DNA of 64,000 bases from Lepeophtheirus salmonis (GCF_016086655.4 NC_052136.2:8370001-8434000); one strand, 5' to 3'. Positions 23,256 to 35,690 are shown, numbered from the stretch's first letter. Notes: generated by a model not told the origin, from the letters alone. Translations and numbers: made by a program.

Positions 23256-24100
23256 ATTTGACTGTTTCTACTCGTTAAACACATCATTAAGATAAAATCC
23301 TGCTAAATAACTATTTTTGATTCTGCATTTTAGTTAAAATACTACATATCAAAATAAAGTTGACATCTGCAATTTATATGCGTTTTGTTGTGGAGGCACT
23401 TGCCTTATGAAATTTGTCTATGAAAGACTGATTATTCAGTTTGAATTTCAATTTGAAATCAATTTTGAAGTTTAATAATTTGTTAAAAAAAAGATATGAA
23501 TAAATTTGTAATGCACTCCTTTGATATTTTACTTTATAAATGTTTTGGTGAATTGATCTATGGAAATACAACTAAATGAAAAGTTATTGAAGTAAAAGTT
23601 ACTTATTTAAGCATGATTAATAAAAAAGGGATGTATTTGCATGGTTAAATTTAAATGATATATTTTAGAATAAGTCCTGTGTACCTTTTTGCACTCCCTC
23701 CTATTAATTATAAGGAACGGCAAAGACTCGGTAAAATAAGTAAACTAAATTTATTTACCTATGCATATAGGTTCAAAATTTCATGATTAGACACCAGACA
23801 TAATTTTGTAGGAACAGTCAGGTGTACATCATAAAAAGGCATCAGTTATATAATGTAACGAAAAAAATAACACTTGAAAATATTTAGATTTTATTGATTT
23901 AAGTTGGGAAATATTATATTGTTTAAGATTATATATTTAATGGCTAATTATAAATTTTGGTTGAAAATATATTATGAATACAGTAATTTTGTGTGCGAAA
24001 AAGTCTGATAATATGACCATTTTTCAGTGTCTGTTTTGTGCTAACAATAATAAAATATGGGCAAATTTTACAGGTAAAAGCCTGGCATAATTCTAAAGTG
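23256..24100. other. AT-rich unassigned DNA
   Basis: Nothing recognised. Confidence 0.4.
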
Positions 24101-24111
24101 ACACAAAGCTG

Positions 24112-24487
24112 CACTAGGGGCACTAGTCCTGTGGCCCCCCTAAAATAAGCTATTTGTGCCCTCTCCCTGATTGTTAAATATTCTGCAAAATTTAGAGAAT
24201 TGTGACTCCATTCAAAATTATTATGCTTAGCAAGTGCTTATTTTTGAATATAACTTTAGACTTTTGACTATTTATGGAAGTAATAAAATATAAATCTTAA
24301 ATAAATTGTTTTTGTATTCAAACTGCCAAGAAAAGTCATAGTCCCAGCCAAGAGCTGTAAATTTGTAATAGAAGGGGCAGAATTATTTTTATTTACATAC
24401 TTAATATATAAGTGTTAATATAAAACATATAGAGTGTCAGATAGGCCTGGCCCCACTCAAACTCTGCCAAAGGTGTCGGCCCTAGCT
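24112..24487. mobile_element. Possible TIR element with G/C-rich ends
   Basis: The left end CTAGGGGCACTAGTCC and the complement of the right end CTAGGGCCGACACC share their first bases. Both sides also carry an inner GGCCCC/GGGGCC block. No target duplication is seen. Confidence 0.3.
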
Positions 24488-24540
24488 TTTCCTAGGATTA
24501 TAGTCAGTGATGCATAAAACATGTCCTTTTATTATGTAAA

Positions 24541-24940
24541 ATATAAGAAACTGAAGATGAACGTGTTAATCCTGACAATTTGAAGAATGTTAGGGAGGAG
24601 ATGAGCTTTGCTTTTATGATGTTTTATTAGATCAGGGACAAGTAGCCGTGGGAGGAAATAAATAAAACTCACGCCGTCTATAGCAAGGGCACATAGGTTG
24701 GAATTATTCCAATGTCGATCCTCAATTACTCTCCAAATTCTACAAGAACTTACACATATAATTCTGGAGGAGCAAACCCTCAGTATTCGTTGTCTACATT
24801 CTTGAGCTAGCGTTCTAGTGATAATAATAAGGATACCAGCTTGGAAAATAAAACACTTGTTCAGATTGCCAACTAGAAAATGCCACTCCCGCTTTTTAAG
24901 ACATGTTTAATGCACCTCTGATTATAGGACTGCACGTGGT
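24541..24940 (+). repeat. Dispersed coding-like repeat R4, copy 2
   Basis: The best-preserved plus-strand copy. One frame reads EDERVNPDNLKNVREEMSF and stops. Further on, IPMSILNYSPNSTRTYTY and NSGGANPQYSLSTFLS are followed by a stop. The same residues (PMFILNSTLSPTWTYTY, SRGANPNSNF) appear in the 27 kb copy. The 3' block CTCCCGCTTTTTAAGACATG is also shared. It is likely the ORF remnant of an unidentified mobile element. Confidence 0.6.
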
Positions 24941-25097
24941 GTACCTAGTGTTGTGTCAGACCTTTTTTATTCGGTGCAGTTCATTCTTAGGACCGGTCTT
25001 ATCCGTCCTTTGAATCGGGTTTTAACTCTCGGTTCTTGCTATTTTCCCTTTCAAATGTCGATGATTTATTAAGCTAAATAAAATATATGATCTTATA

Positions 25098-25145
25098 TTA
25101 AGAACATTGCACATATTTTGCAAAAAATATGTGCAATGTTCTTAA
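25098..25145. repeat. Perfect 22-bp hairpin, 4-nt loop
   Basis: Arms 25098-25119 and 25124-25145 are exact reverse complements (core AAGAACATTGCACATA) around the spacer GCAA. No mismatch. Confidence 0.95.
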
Positions 25146-25277
25146 CTCTAATGCGATTTAATGAGAATATATTCACTAGGTATAACTGTCCGCAATGATA
25201 AGTGGAGAATGATTCGCGTTTCCTGCCCGGTAAGATTTAGATCTATTATTCCTCATTTACTTTGGATTTAAAGGGGG

Positions 25278-25482
25278 CAGTCTGCCCATAGGTAGAGTTT
25301 GCAAGAGGCTCAGGGGCTCCTGACCTTCAAAATTTACTAAATGAACATGTATATTTAGTATATAACTAAATGCAGTTTTGCCTCGCCCCCTAAAATAATT
25401 TTCAAACTTGTTAACCCCCTAATATCAATTTCAAACTCTGCCTATGAGCCTAACCCCTTAATCTCAACTGGCTATGCCACTC
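25278..25482. mobile_element. Possible hAT-type MITE
   Basis: The complement of the right end reads GAGTGGCATAGCCAGTTGAG, like the CAGTGGCGTAGCCAG-type ends common in hAT MITEs. Inside, CATAGGTAGAGTTTG (25287-25301) and CAAACTCTGCCTATG (25432-25446) are inverted repeats with one mismatch. Confidence 0.4.
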
Positions 25483-25499
25483 GTGATACATATGTCATT

Positions 25500-26865
25500 A
25501 TTTGCATTCAAATTCTTTAAAAATATCCTTTCTTTTCAATGTTTTGTTGCATTTTTACAAGTGAATTTCCCACATTGGTCTGATATTTGAAATTGAAAAA
25601 TAAAATAAAAATTAAAAGTGTCAAATGACACTTTGTAACCCCATCTATTGAACAATGGGGTTTTTAATATTTCAAGTACACTAAGTGTATACATAAATAC
25701 ATACATATTGTAATGACGTATTATTCAAAAAACACCCTTTTTGATTAGTCCATACATAGATCCATTCATTTGATTCAATTTCTAAAACACGTTTTCTTTC
25801 AATATTATTATTAAAATCCGTTTTTTATTTTTGCTCTATAACGAACAGATGATAATCATCAATTATTATTATTATTATATATTTTTCGTTTTTACTACAC
25901 AAACGTCATCATAAACATAGTCAAAGAAAGAAAAAATCGTTTTATAATTTATTCAAAGTGTCACACAGACTCTCCTCCATTTTATAAGCTTTCCACGATG
26001 AGAACATTATTTTTTATTCTTCTTTAGTCTCTAAATATTACATGCTTAAATATATATATATTATACGAATATTTGAACAAAAGAATAACATCAGAGAGGC
26101 CCGTAACATATGGCGAATTACTACAACTATGGGAAAAAGTGCGTACATATGTGTTTGCTGTACATGTAGAAAGATTCAGTGTTTGCTGGGATATTTACTA
26201 CCTAATAAAAGATAATTACTTCTCATGCATCTGAATCACAATCTATACAAGTATATTAGCACAAGGCAGGTAGGGTCCAAGTACATTTAATTGTGCTTAA
26301 GTAGTGTGCAAGTACTTTATTTGAGATTTTAAGTACATGTACTAGACTCATTTTTTTTTGAGGTATTTACGTAATTTACAAGCACTTATAACGTATTTAA
26401 GTACAATTGCAATGAAATGAAGAATGTATTTACTTATAATTTTGTGTCAATCCCATTTAATGAGTTTGTTTACTGTTATAGGAATTAAATTAGCTGTGGA
26501 ATAATGTGCAAATAAGACAATTTATCGTTCTAATGTTCTTTCAATAAATTAGTAGCAATTGTTTATTTCCTAATTGATGCAACTTGATATTACGTTCAGA
26601 GTCAAAACCATCTGTATATCAATATTTATTACTTATAATTACATATTACAATGGATTAAAATATTTATTGACGTCAATATATTTTAAACGAACTAAGTAA
26701 TATATTTTTCATAATTAATTTTCTGTCAAAAGTACTCAAGTATTCATAAGTAAAAGTTTTAAACCAAGTATCAGTACTCGTGTTTCATGAATATTTCAGT
26801 ATTAGTACTAAACTATAGGACTGAATTACACTTAAATTCAAGTACCAATGTACTTTGCCACATCT
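25500..26865. other. AT-rich unassigned DNA
   Basis: TA run at 26050-26062, otherwise nothing recognised. Confidence 0.4.
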
Positions 26866-27290
26866 TTAGCACAAGGAACATCTATTGAAATTTTTTTTTA
26901 ATAGATTCTTAGGGAGAGGTGTATAAAACATGTTTGGAAAAGCGGGAGCTGCTCTTTTTTTTCTAAAGCTGTTATCATCATTATTTAAGTTTTCGAAGAG
27001 ATAACATCTAATTATAAAGTAATCGCTAGGATGTGTGCTCATGAATGAAGGGAAGTTAGAGTTGGGGTTTGCTCCACGGGAGTAATAAGTGTAAGTCCAT
27101 GTTGGACTCAGAGTAGAATTGAGGATGAACATAGGAGTAATTCTGGGAAGTATGTCCTTGCAAGATACAGATATTTTCCATAATATCATAGCTGTTTAGA
27201 GTTCATCTCATAAAAACAACATGCCAACTAAGCTGATCTTCTCCTAACCATTTTACAAATTGTAAGGATTATCACGTTCATTTTCGATTT
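26866..27290 (-). repeat. Dispersed coding-like repeat R4, copy 3
   Basis: A minus-strand ORF of 107 codons (27189-26866) lies within this copy and is open through the conserved part, reading ITPMFILNSTLSPTWTYTYY, SRGANPNSNFPSFMSTHPSD and KKRAAPAFPNMFYTPL. The upstream block ERDNPYNL is followed by a stop. Because this region recurs at 6 and 24.5 kb, I read it as repeat-derived rather than as a unique gene. The dibasic KKR could suggest a peptide precursor, but nothing else supports that. Confidence 0.55.
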
Positions 27291-27357
27291 CTTCTATTTT
27301 TATTTACCGGTAGTACAAATTTTATACCTCACTGATAATTCCAGCTGTAAAATTAGC

Positions 27358-27480
27358 AAAGGTCAGTACTGGAACTCGCAACTTGTGCTTCGAGTCTATC
27401 TTTTGAAGACTTGCAACTCGACTTGATCACACAATCAAAGACTTGGGACTTGGCTTGGACTCGAAAGTAATTCAATTTTT
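27358..27480. repeat. hAT-like terminal sequence of the ACTTGACTCG type
   Basis: Reads CAAAGGTCAGTACTGGAACT and then repeated ACTTGCAACTCGACTTG-type words ending near GGCTTGGACTCG. The same wording occurs at 18.2, 18.8, 33.67, 46.5 and 47.1 kb. A partner end was not found. Confidence 0.35.
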
Positions 27481-30167
27481 CACTGGATATATTTTTTGAA
27501 GTATCTTTGTCATTAAGAAGGATAAAGTACTTTAGAAATAATTATACATTGAGTTGAATAAGTTTCAAATTTATAGCTGACTTGTTTATTAAACAGTATT
27601 TCATTACCATTCAATTATTTACAAGGCATTTATTGAAAAGAAACGGAATGTTTAGTGTCCTATTCTAAAAAAGAGAATGATTGCACTGTTTAGAAGTATA
27701 GTAGAACTCGGTTAAGAAGTCAATACTAAATACATATATTCGTGTGTAGGGAACATTTATGGAAGTCTTAAATTAGTTATTTGATAGTAGTATATCATTA
27801 ATTTGATAAGACGGGTTTCTTTAATTGTGGACACATTTTGTTATTTACTTGAACTCTGGCTTCAGTCGGTTCTACTTTATTAAATCAGAACCAAAATCAA
27901 CTTTCTAACAATTACACAAAATATTATCCAAACAGGCACTTGGTGTCCACACCACTCGTTGTACAAGCTTATTTTATAATTTCATTTTTTAAAAGTATGA
28001 TATTGAGATAAGATATACATTTGTTATGATTTATGTCTTCATCATTCTGTAATCCCACTAAATCCAAATTTACATTGTATTTTTTGCCAGGTTTCGATTT
28101 TTTTAACAATCTTCCTTCTAAGAATTGATAGACTCATCACTTTTATTAATTCTTGTTAATATATTTATTATTATCTACTATAAATGGAGAATCGTTCTAC
28201 AGATGGGAAGAATTTGCTTACTCCAGCCAACTAATTCTGAGCGTTTTTTCTTCCTCTTTTTGTATGAAATGTTCTGTGATACAGCACAAAATATCATTTT
28301 ATATAAATGCTCTATAGTTATTGTGAATGGAGCCTTCTACCTTGTTCAAACGGCCTGCAAACCAAATGTCTTACCACCTTACATATTACTGTATTCTATG
28401 TAAATATATTTGACATGTGAGTGCAATATATCCGGCATAATACCTGAACTTTTGACAACCCTTAATTACTAAATAATTTATCATATATACACGTATCTTT
28501 ACATACTTACTTTTTTAGAAACTTTGCAATTTTCTAAGTAGCTTTTTAAATATATTGTTTGGTGAATTCACATAAAAACAATATTGAACAAAAATCTCGA
28601 AAAAGAGACATACTTAAATTATTTGTTGAAAAAATGTATATATTCTAAACACTCCAATATTTGAAAAACATATTTAGATCAATTATAAGACTTTTATTTA
28701 AGTTTCTGGAATGAGTTGACGTAGTCAAGGAATTCAACTGTAGCTTAGAATCTTTATTTGATATGTGTGACTTAATTTGGCCCCGATATAACCTTTCAAA
28801 TAAAATAATTAAAGTAAAAACTCTATTATTGTGCAAACATATTTTTACTACTTTAAAGGGAATTTGCGGGAGTTTCATATGATTAATAGCAAACATTTGT
28901 TGGTAAAAATGGACGATGAATATATTCATCAATGATTAGAAATGTAATCCATACTCAATCTTGAGAAAAGTCATAGTTACAAAAAGAAATAAAATAAGTC
29001 ATCTACTGGCCTTCTTTTTTTTGTTTATTGCTAAGAAATCCATTTATTATTTGACGCTAACCATTTATTTGCAAGACCTCATTATACTACTAACCATCCA
29101 CGTGTGGCTAACTTTAAATGCACACATTATGTATGCAGAGTAATCAACAATCAACTGTCCTAGTTTTACAAAATTACTTGTATTTTCTGGGAGGTCGGGA
29201 AGTAAAGCGTTCTAAGAAAAAACTAATATATATTATGTAATTAACTTTTTTCTACGACTCATATCTTTAACAACAGCATAATATATACATTCACGGGTCA
29301 ATCATCTCCTTACGCCTTACTTCTTACACACTGCCTGCAAAATCTTAAAGGATCTTTCATGATGAGCATCATTGTTCGAGAAGAGAAAAAAAGTAATAAC
29401 GAAAACAACTGTATTTAATAGTTGTGTAGTCAAAATGAGAACTCACTTTCTTTTCAAATTAAAAGCCTTAATGATTTTTCCCCCAGAAAAAGACAAGACA
29501 AAACAACTCATTTTTTTTTCTTATTATTTCATAATTAAAATAATAATCCTATAATAATACGAGTGAAAGAAAATACAAAAGATCACACGATACATTGAAA
29601 ATCCCCGAAAGTTTATTAATAATATTTTTGTTCTTTCTTTTGAAATTTTAAAAAGTTATAATTACAAAAAAGTAGCTTGAAATCGATGGGGCCTCATATT
29701 AGAGACTGTTTAGAGTCTACTTAAAAAAATACTTTATCTCTCTACATATTTGGAACGTGGCTATTCATTATCTATCTCACTACTCCAAACTTTTTCTTTG
29801 ACGTTACAAAACGTTTTTATCAATTTTTTGGCACCTTTTATAATAATCTAAGGACTTCATTAGTTATATTTTTCGAAAATGGGATCATATTTTAGTCCAA
29901 CTACCCTTCCACACTTTTTCCGTTCATTTGTTCATTCCTATAAATTTTCCCTAAAGGCAATCATTCATTAATTTATTTCAGTTCATCTATTCTGTTCATG
30001 ACGTCAATTAACCAATTAATACCGAGACTCAATTTTTGTTACAGATTTCAACACTTTTTTACATTGAAATGATATTTTTTTCAATAAAAAATCGATCTTT
30101 ATAGAGTGCAATTTAATAACTAACTCATTATAAAAACGTATTTTCTCCTAAACTCATCAACCGGATA
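27481..30167. other. AT-rich unassigned DNA
   Basis: No supported gene; short ORFs are A/T-driven. Confidence 0.4.
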
Positions 30168-30414
30168 TTAAAACCCATTGCCAAATGAAAATTGAAAGCC
30201 TTTGGCGGCAATAACAGCCTTGATTCGACCTTCAAAACGGGAGCAGGTCTTGTTGACAGTCTTCTTTGTAAAATTCCGGAATTCCTCTCGGATTCTGGAC
30301 ATCAGCCCAGACTTTGGGTTGCAGTAGGATCTGTTGATGAGTTGGTCAAATGTGCCCCACATAAAGAAATACATGGGGTTGAGGTCCGGTGAGTTTGGAG
30401 GCAAACACTGTATC
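30168..30414 (-). pseudogene. Mariner transposase C-terminal relic
   Basis: The minus-strand frame reads CLPPNSPDLNPMYFFMWGTF, then NRSYCNPKSGLMSRIREEF and CSRFEGRIKAVIAAKGFQF, with a stop at 30168. SPDLNP, the S(R/H)IREEF-type helix and the CxRFxxRIxAVIAAxG end are typical of the mariner C-terminus. The residue after NPM, normally the third catalytic aspartate, is tyrosine. Upstream the frame breaks at once, and the HDNAxxH part is missing. TIRs were not found. Confidence 0.75.
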
Positions 30415-30579
30415 CAACAAAGTAATAATCAATGACTTCATCTTGTGATCAGCACGCTTTTTATTGGATTAATCATCATCTTTAAGCTCTTTCAGTTCCT
30501 TTACTAACTCTCCAGACAATGGACTTGTCCAAGTTTAAAAAGTTTATAATATCTAAACAGTCCGCCGCGAATCGCAACA

Positions 30580-30895
30580 AGGACACAATTTCAAAAATAA
30601 TAAACTTTGGATGATTAAATTTCAAATATTAAATTTATCAAAAAAAAAAAAATTCAAAAATCCTTAGCCTTTGACATAAAATAAAATTTTAGGAAAAAAA
30701 TTTCAAATCTTGAATTTTTAGGAAACAAATATAAAAATTTATAGCTATTCACAACAAAATTTAAATATATTAATTTATTTGGAAAAAATCACCCAAAATC
30801 CATTACTATCTACAAAAAAAATTTTTTTTGATTTTTTTTTTTCAAAATCGATAGTTATTCACAAAAAGTTCTTAATTTGAGGTCATAGGGCTGTA
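30580..30895 (+). mobile_element. R2 element, copy G
   Basis: Tandem A/T array with several CATAGCTATTCACAAAAA-like units. It ends at TTCTTAATTTGAGGTCATAG, the start of the cap seen in copy J, but the terminal CGCCCCTG is missing. 30560 carries CAGTCCGCCGCG, possibly the other end. Confidence 0.5.
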
Positions 30896-30899
30896 TTTT

Positions 30900-32004
30900 T
30901 TACTCAATATCCAAGCTTGTATTAGTTAAAGTTACTCTGGATCACACATTTATATTTACGCTGTCAAACACAGAAAGCCAGTCAGAAATAACATAAATTG
31001 TATTTGATTTATCGTTTATAAGTATAATGCTCACACTTAGATCTATATATATTTTTTTTTTCAATCTCCTATGAAGAGTCTATTGTATAGAGAATTAAAA
31101 TTCACCTACACAATTTGCTATTTTTAATTAAGAAAAAAAAAACTTATCATAAGCCTCAATAACGTGACTTGAAACGGACTTTATGGTCGTCTTCATAGAA
31201 CAAAACACACACATACAAAACAGGAAATGGTTGTATCTACGACTTTTAATAAGTTTTATTTGTGGTACTATAATGAGAGAGAGAGAGAGTGGTTTCTTCT
31301 TGATGGTTTAGAAGAAAGTTGTGAATGTTTTTTGTTGTTCATGTCCCTATGGCTATGAAAACCAAAAGTCAGTTAATATTCAACAGGAAATAAATGAGTA
31401 TTACGGAAAACTCAAGTCTAGAGAAAACTTCCTTTTTCAGTTACTGGTTTTATTTTCTTCTTCTTGAATTGCGGTTTTGAAGGTTTAGTAAAAGGAATTA
31501 TTCAGGTGCTGTGTGAAATTCTGGGAATTTTTATTCATCGTATATTCATATGGATATTTCAGTATAGTCATTTAGCTTGTTGACATACTAATTTAATCCT
31601 ATAACGTCCACTAATGTTGCTCACTTTTTTTTAAATTTCTTGAAATGATAATCTTTGTTCCAAAACTCTAAAATCTTTTTAAAATGGGGATTTAAAAAAA
31701 ATAATCCATTGACTTGCTGTTCCTGTTGAAGTACATATAAAAAATGAAGGAGTATAATACCTTTAAAATTAGAGGTGTAATTTAAAAAAAAAAACACTAA
31801 TATATATACTATCTTTAGTACTTTTTCGATAACACAGTTAGACAATTGCATCATTCATAAGTTAAAAATCTATATTTTTTTCTGTCTAATTATAAATTGG
31901 TTATATAATATATTTACAATTGTATCTATTATGTTTTGAAACAAAAAATTATCAAACTGCTCAAATCAAGATTTCAAAAGCATTACGAAAGTAAGCTTGA
32001 ATGC
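30900..32004. other. AT-rich unassigned DNA
   Basis: Includes a (GA)n run at about 31274-31290. No gene. Confidence 0.4.
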
Positions 32005-32255
32005 TATTTCTCAAAATTGAGTGTGGATTTTATTTGTATTCTTCAAACGAACTATCATCATCTATTTCTATTCTTCTATGTTGTTTCTAACCGTTTGAGT
32101 TTCCCCAAATTTCACCAAAATTGATATTCACAATAACAGAATAAAAAATGGATGTATTTTATTTGAAAACCCATATAAGGGTCTATTTAAGTTCTTTAAA
32201 TTAAATAAAAGTATTCAAGTATAGCTCAAGTTCGTGAGTATATTAAGACATCCCA
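32005..32255 (+). repeat. Dispersed repeat R1, copy 4, left part
   Basis: R1 blocks up to GAGTATATTAAGACATCCCA, where R2 copy H interrupts. Confidence 0.55.
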
Positions 32256-32630
32256 CAGGGGCGTCCATATGGGATAGGTTGGAGAGGCTGTTTTTTTTCC
32301 AAAAAATTAAATTTTCTATCAAAATCTATCGAATATTGATTTTTTTTTTCAAAAAATTTCCTTTTTTTTAACACTGTGGATTTTTGAAAAAAAAATTTAA
32401 AAAAATTTATTTTTTGTGAATAGCTGGATTTTTTAATTTTTTTCCCCAGAAATTTACTTTTTAAAATTTTTTTCGGAAAAATTTAATTTTTCAAATATTT
32501 TTCCACAAAATTTCATTTTTTGTTAACAGTTGTGGATTTTTTTCATTTTTTTTTCTTCCTTATTCCAAAAACTTAGCCTCTCCTGCCAAAAAAAAAAAAA
32601 AGAGTATATATAATCCTACGGACGTCTCTG
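32256..32630 (-). mobile_element. R2 element, copy H (both termini visible)
   Basis: The left end CAGGGGCGTCCATATGG and the complement of the right end CAGAGACGTCCGTAGGA match at 9 of the first 11 positions, so this copy defines R2 as a TIR element of about 375 bp. The interior is the usual A/T array (TTTTTTTGTGAATAG, TGTGGATTTTTG). It sits inside R1, whose sequence resumes at 32631. No clean target duplication; a few R1 bases look lost. Confidence 0.7.
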
Positions 32631-32745
32631 GCTCAAATATACTTACTCTAATATATCTATGAAATATTGGACTGTATGAATATATCAAGTATAAAAATAT
32701 ATTGATATTTCACCATTTTCTTGATTCTGTCAATATTGGTTATAT
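32631..32745 (+). repeat. Dispersed repeat R1, copy 4, right part
   Basis: Resumes with GCTCAAATAT and a TATGAAATATTGGACTGTAT block that continues the R1 order. Confidence 0.5.
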
Positions 32746-33077
32746 GATGCCGCACTAATATTCACAAAAAACAAAAAAACTTTAAAATATCATTATTTTC
32801 AAATTCATATATTGTAGAAAATATCAGATGCTTCATAATTATTAAGGTTTTTTTTATTTATAGAAATCAAAAGCAAGTCACGACTCTAAATACAACTTAA
32901 ATAAAAATGAATATTTTCTATGTAATAAAAGTGAAAGACCCCCAATTTAGACTCACTCATGCCATGTTAGGTTAAGTTATTTTTTTATTTTGCTAATTGT
33001 GGCTCTAAAAATGTATTGATTACACCGCAAATAACGGGGAAATTGTTCTATATTCAAATATGTAGATGGTTAAAAAT

Positions 33078-34131
33078 AGGGTTGGGTTGATCCTGACTAT
33101 AGGACTTTAAATCAATCTCGTCCCGGTTATTGGACCTTGAAAAATAACATTTTGAAACGCCCTCCATGTTGAATAATTATCACGAATATTAAATTAAAGT
33201 ACTCTACGTCAGTTTACCAATTAAATTTGTTCATTAAGTCCTCAACTTTCTTTCCTCTACGATAATAGTTTGCCAATATTCTTAGTGTGGAATGAGCCTT
33301 GTTTATTCGTTTAATGCCGTTTTGCAGGAAAAGAATACAATTCTCTCAATGATAATATTATTTAAATATTTATTATTTGTAAATTCAAATTTGTATATGG
33401 GGTTGCAAAAAAGATTAATTTTAAATTGGTTTATCTTACGCTCTCAAACTTAAAACCCTCACACCACCTTGCAAATATGATTTATTTTTTATTTTGCTCA
33501 TACTAATAATAATAACTCCAAAATATCCGATATTATACACGAACTGTCTTGCTAACATCAATCATGACGTAATGCCGTAAAGATTTCTTACATGAGACAT
33601 CTTTTGCGTCCAATTTGGACGCGTATTTAAGATTTAGGACGGGATCAGGTGGCAGAGCTTTTCAATTGTCGTTTTTACGAGTCCAAGTCAAGATTTGAGT
33701 TTTGATACTCGAATCTGAGTCTTAAGGAAAATTTTCGAGTTGAGTATCTTACCTTTGGAACGAGTCGAATCGAGAGTCTTAGGAATATAACATCTAAAGA
33801 AATGAATCCATTTTAAATCTGGCGTTGTAATATGTGGTCGACTTTAAAAATAAACCAAGGTGTTTGGTGATTCTCAGAGGCATATATGCAATTTTAATAT
33901 ACTATGCAATATATATTTATTAAAGTAAATAATTTTCGATTACATAAATAATTAATTAATTGAATGATAGTTTCTAAAGTGTTAACAGTTGTTTGATAGT
34001 TTCTTTTGACTGGGATTTTTGAATCAGAGTCAGAAAAAAAAATGCAATTAAAGTAGCACTTGAGTTTGTGGCAAGTTTGAGTTGCCAGCTGTTCCAAATG
34101 GGACGTAATTTTTTGGGACCGATACATCCCT
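33078..34131. mobile_element. Possible hAT-like element, 1.05 kb
   Basis: Left AGGGTTGGGTTGATCC and the complement of the right end AGGGATGTATCGGTCC are similar. The flanks TTAAAAAT and ATTTAAAAT are near-identical. The interior carries ACTCG/ACTTG words at 33.67-33.78 kb. No transposase is readable. Confidence 0.4.
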
Positions 34132-34139
34132 ATTTAAAA

Positions 34140-35389
34140 TTAAGCATCGTGTATTTTACCTTTTTTTACGCTATAAATATGGAATACAATTTGTAAATTA
34201 TACAAAACAAATTTCAAATTTAAAGATTCAATTAGTTTATTTATTCTACAATAAAAAGCCGCTTTTCCACCGGCTCTCCTTTAGAAATGACGTGATAATG
34301 AGTATTTTATTTACCTACCCAAAACGGTATAGAGTCTTACTTTATTATTATTATTTTTTATAGGTCAGTAGTAGTTTTGAGTCCTTTTCTCACTCATACA
34401 ATGGAACCAGCAACAATAAAAAAATATATAGTTTCCAGATGTACGTATATACATATTTTATCAGTACAATAGGCAACCATTTGTTGCTGGGGTTGAGAAT
34501 CCTTCACTCTGGGTTGAATATACGATTTACATATGATTTTTTGGCACAATTGAAGCATTAATAATACTTTGCTTTTTATTACAAAATATATATTTATATT
34601 TTTATGTATGTATCTATAAATCCTAAATATTTGAATAGGACACAAAAGCTGTTGAGTCTATCCCTTTTTGTATGGAAGCAATGAAGCATTTTTTGTATTT
34701 ACACATATTTTGTATTTTTGGACAGGGTGAGAAAATGGATGGAGTGAGTGACTCATGGAGTGAGATCAGGCCCGGCTTAGGCGTGTAGCTCTTTTTTGTT
34801 TCATTTGTTTAAAATTTGATGTAACTTATTTACAAAGTAAGAATAGTTATCTGTATGTAAGTATAAAAAAGTCTACGAGTGCTCCCTGATATGTATCATA
34901 AATTAATTTTGACGAAAAAATATCAATGTTGTTGTATTATTTTTTTACTTTAATTTAAAACATCATTTTTTAATTTAAATAATTATAAACTTATGTTAGA
35001 ATACTTGTACAAAGAAAAACATGAAAGTACAGAAAATTGAAATTGGTAAAAGTCTTAAAGCTACATTATCAATTATAGTTATTAAGTAGCTCATTTTATA
35101 GGTATTGTAAATGTTATTAAATAGTAGTCATTTATTTGATACAAGTTCCTTCGACCAAAAAAGTATTTCTCCAATATTATAAAACCACTTATAAAGCTTC
35201 ATAATCATCCAAGTTCGGTTCATGCTTTTTATATTTATCAAGGGTTGTAGATTGGTTGATTTCTTCGTATTAGGTACATTTCGATGTTATATCCGTTTTT
35301 TTATGTTTATACACAATGAACTTAATGAACTTCATCCATAGCGATCCTTGGATATCCATTATCAACTCTTTGAATAAATACTCCAAGGG
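34140..35389. other. AT-rich unassigned DNA
   Basis: Nothing recognised. Confidence 0.4.
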
Positions 35390-35690
35390 CAAAGGTACCC
35401 TTAGAGGAACAGACTCCCTGAGTTCTATAGAGACTAAAGTACTCATCACTCATTCCAACATCTTATTTTTTTTCTTTAACTTTTATTGTTATCTTTTATT
35501 CTTGAGAAGAGAACACGTTATATGAATTGATATAAGTATTAAGTAGTTACGTCTGAGTGTGTTAATAAAAATTGACAATAACACTGAAAATTATCTGTGG
35601 AGTTATCTTCGATATTATTTAGTCAAAGTTTGTGTTTTTAGTTTCTAATTACTCCGAAAATGCCGAGTACTACCGCTAGCTTAAAAAAAA
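35390..35690 (+). repeat. Dispersed repeat R3, copy 2
   Basis: Shares CTAAAGTACTC, AAGTATTAAGTA, GAGTGTGTTAA and the 3' block TGCCGAGTACTACCGCTAG with the 5 kb copy. Confidence 0.45.
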
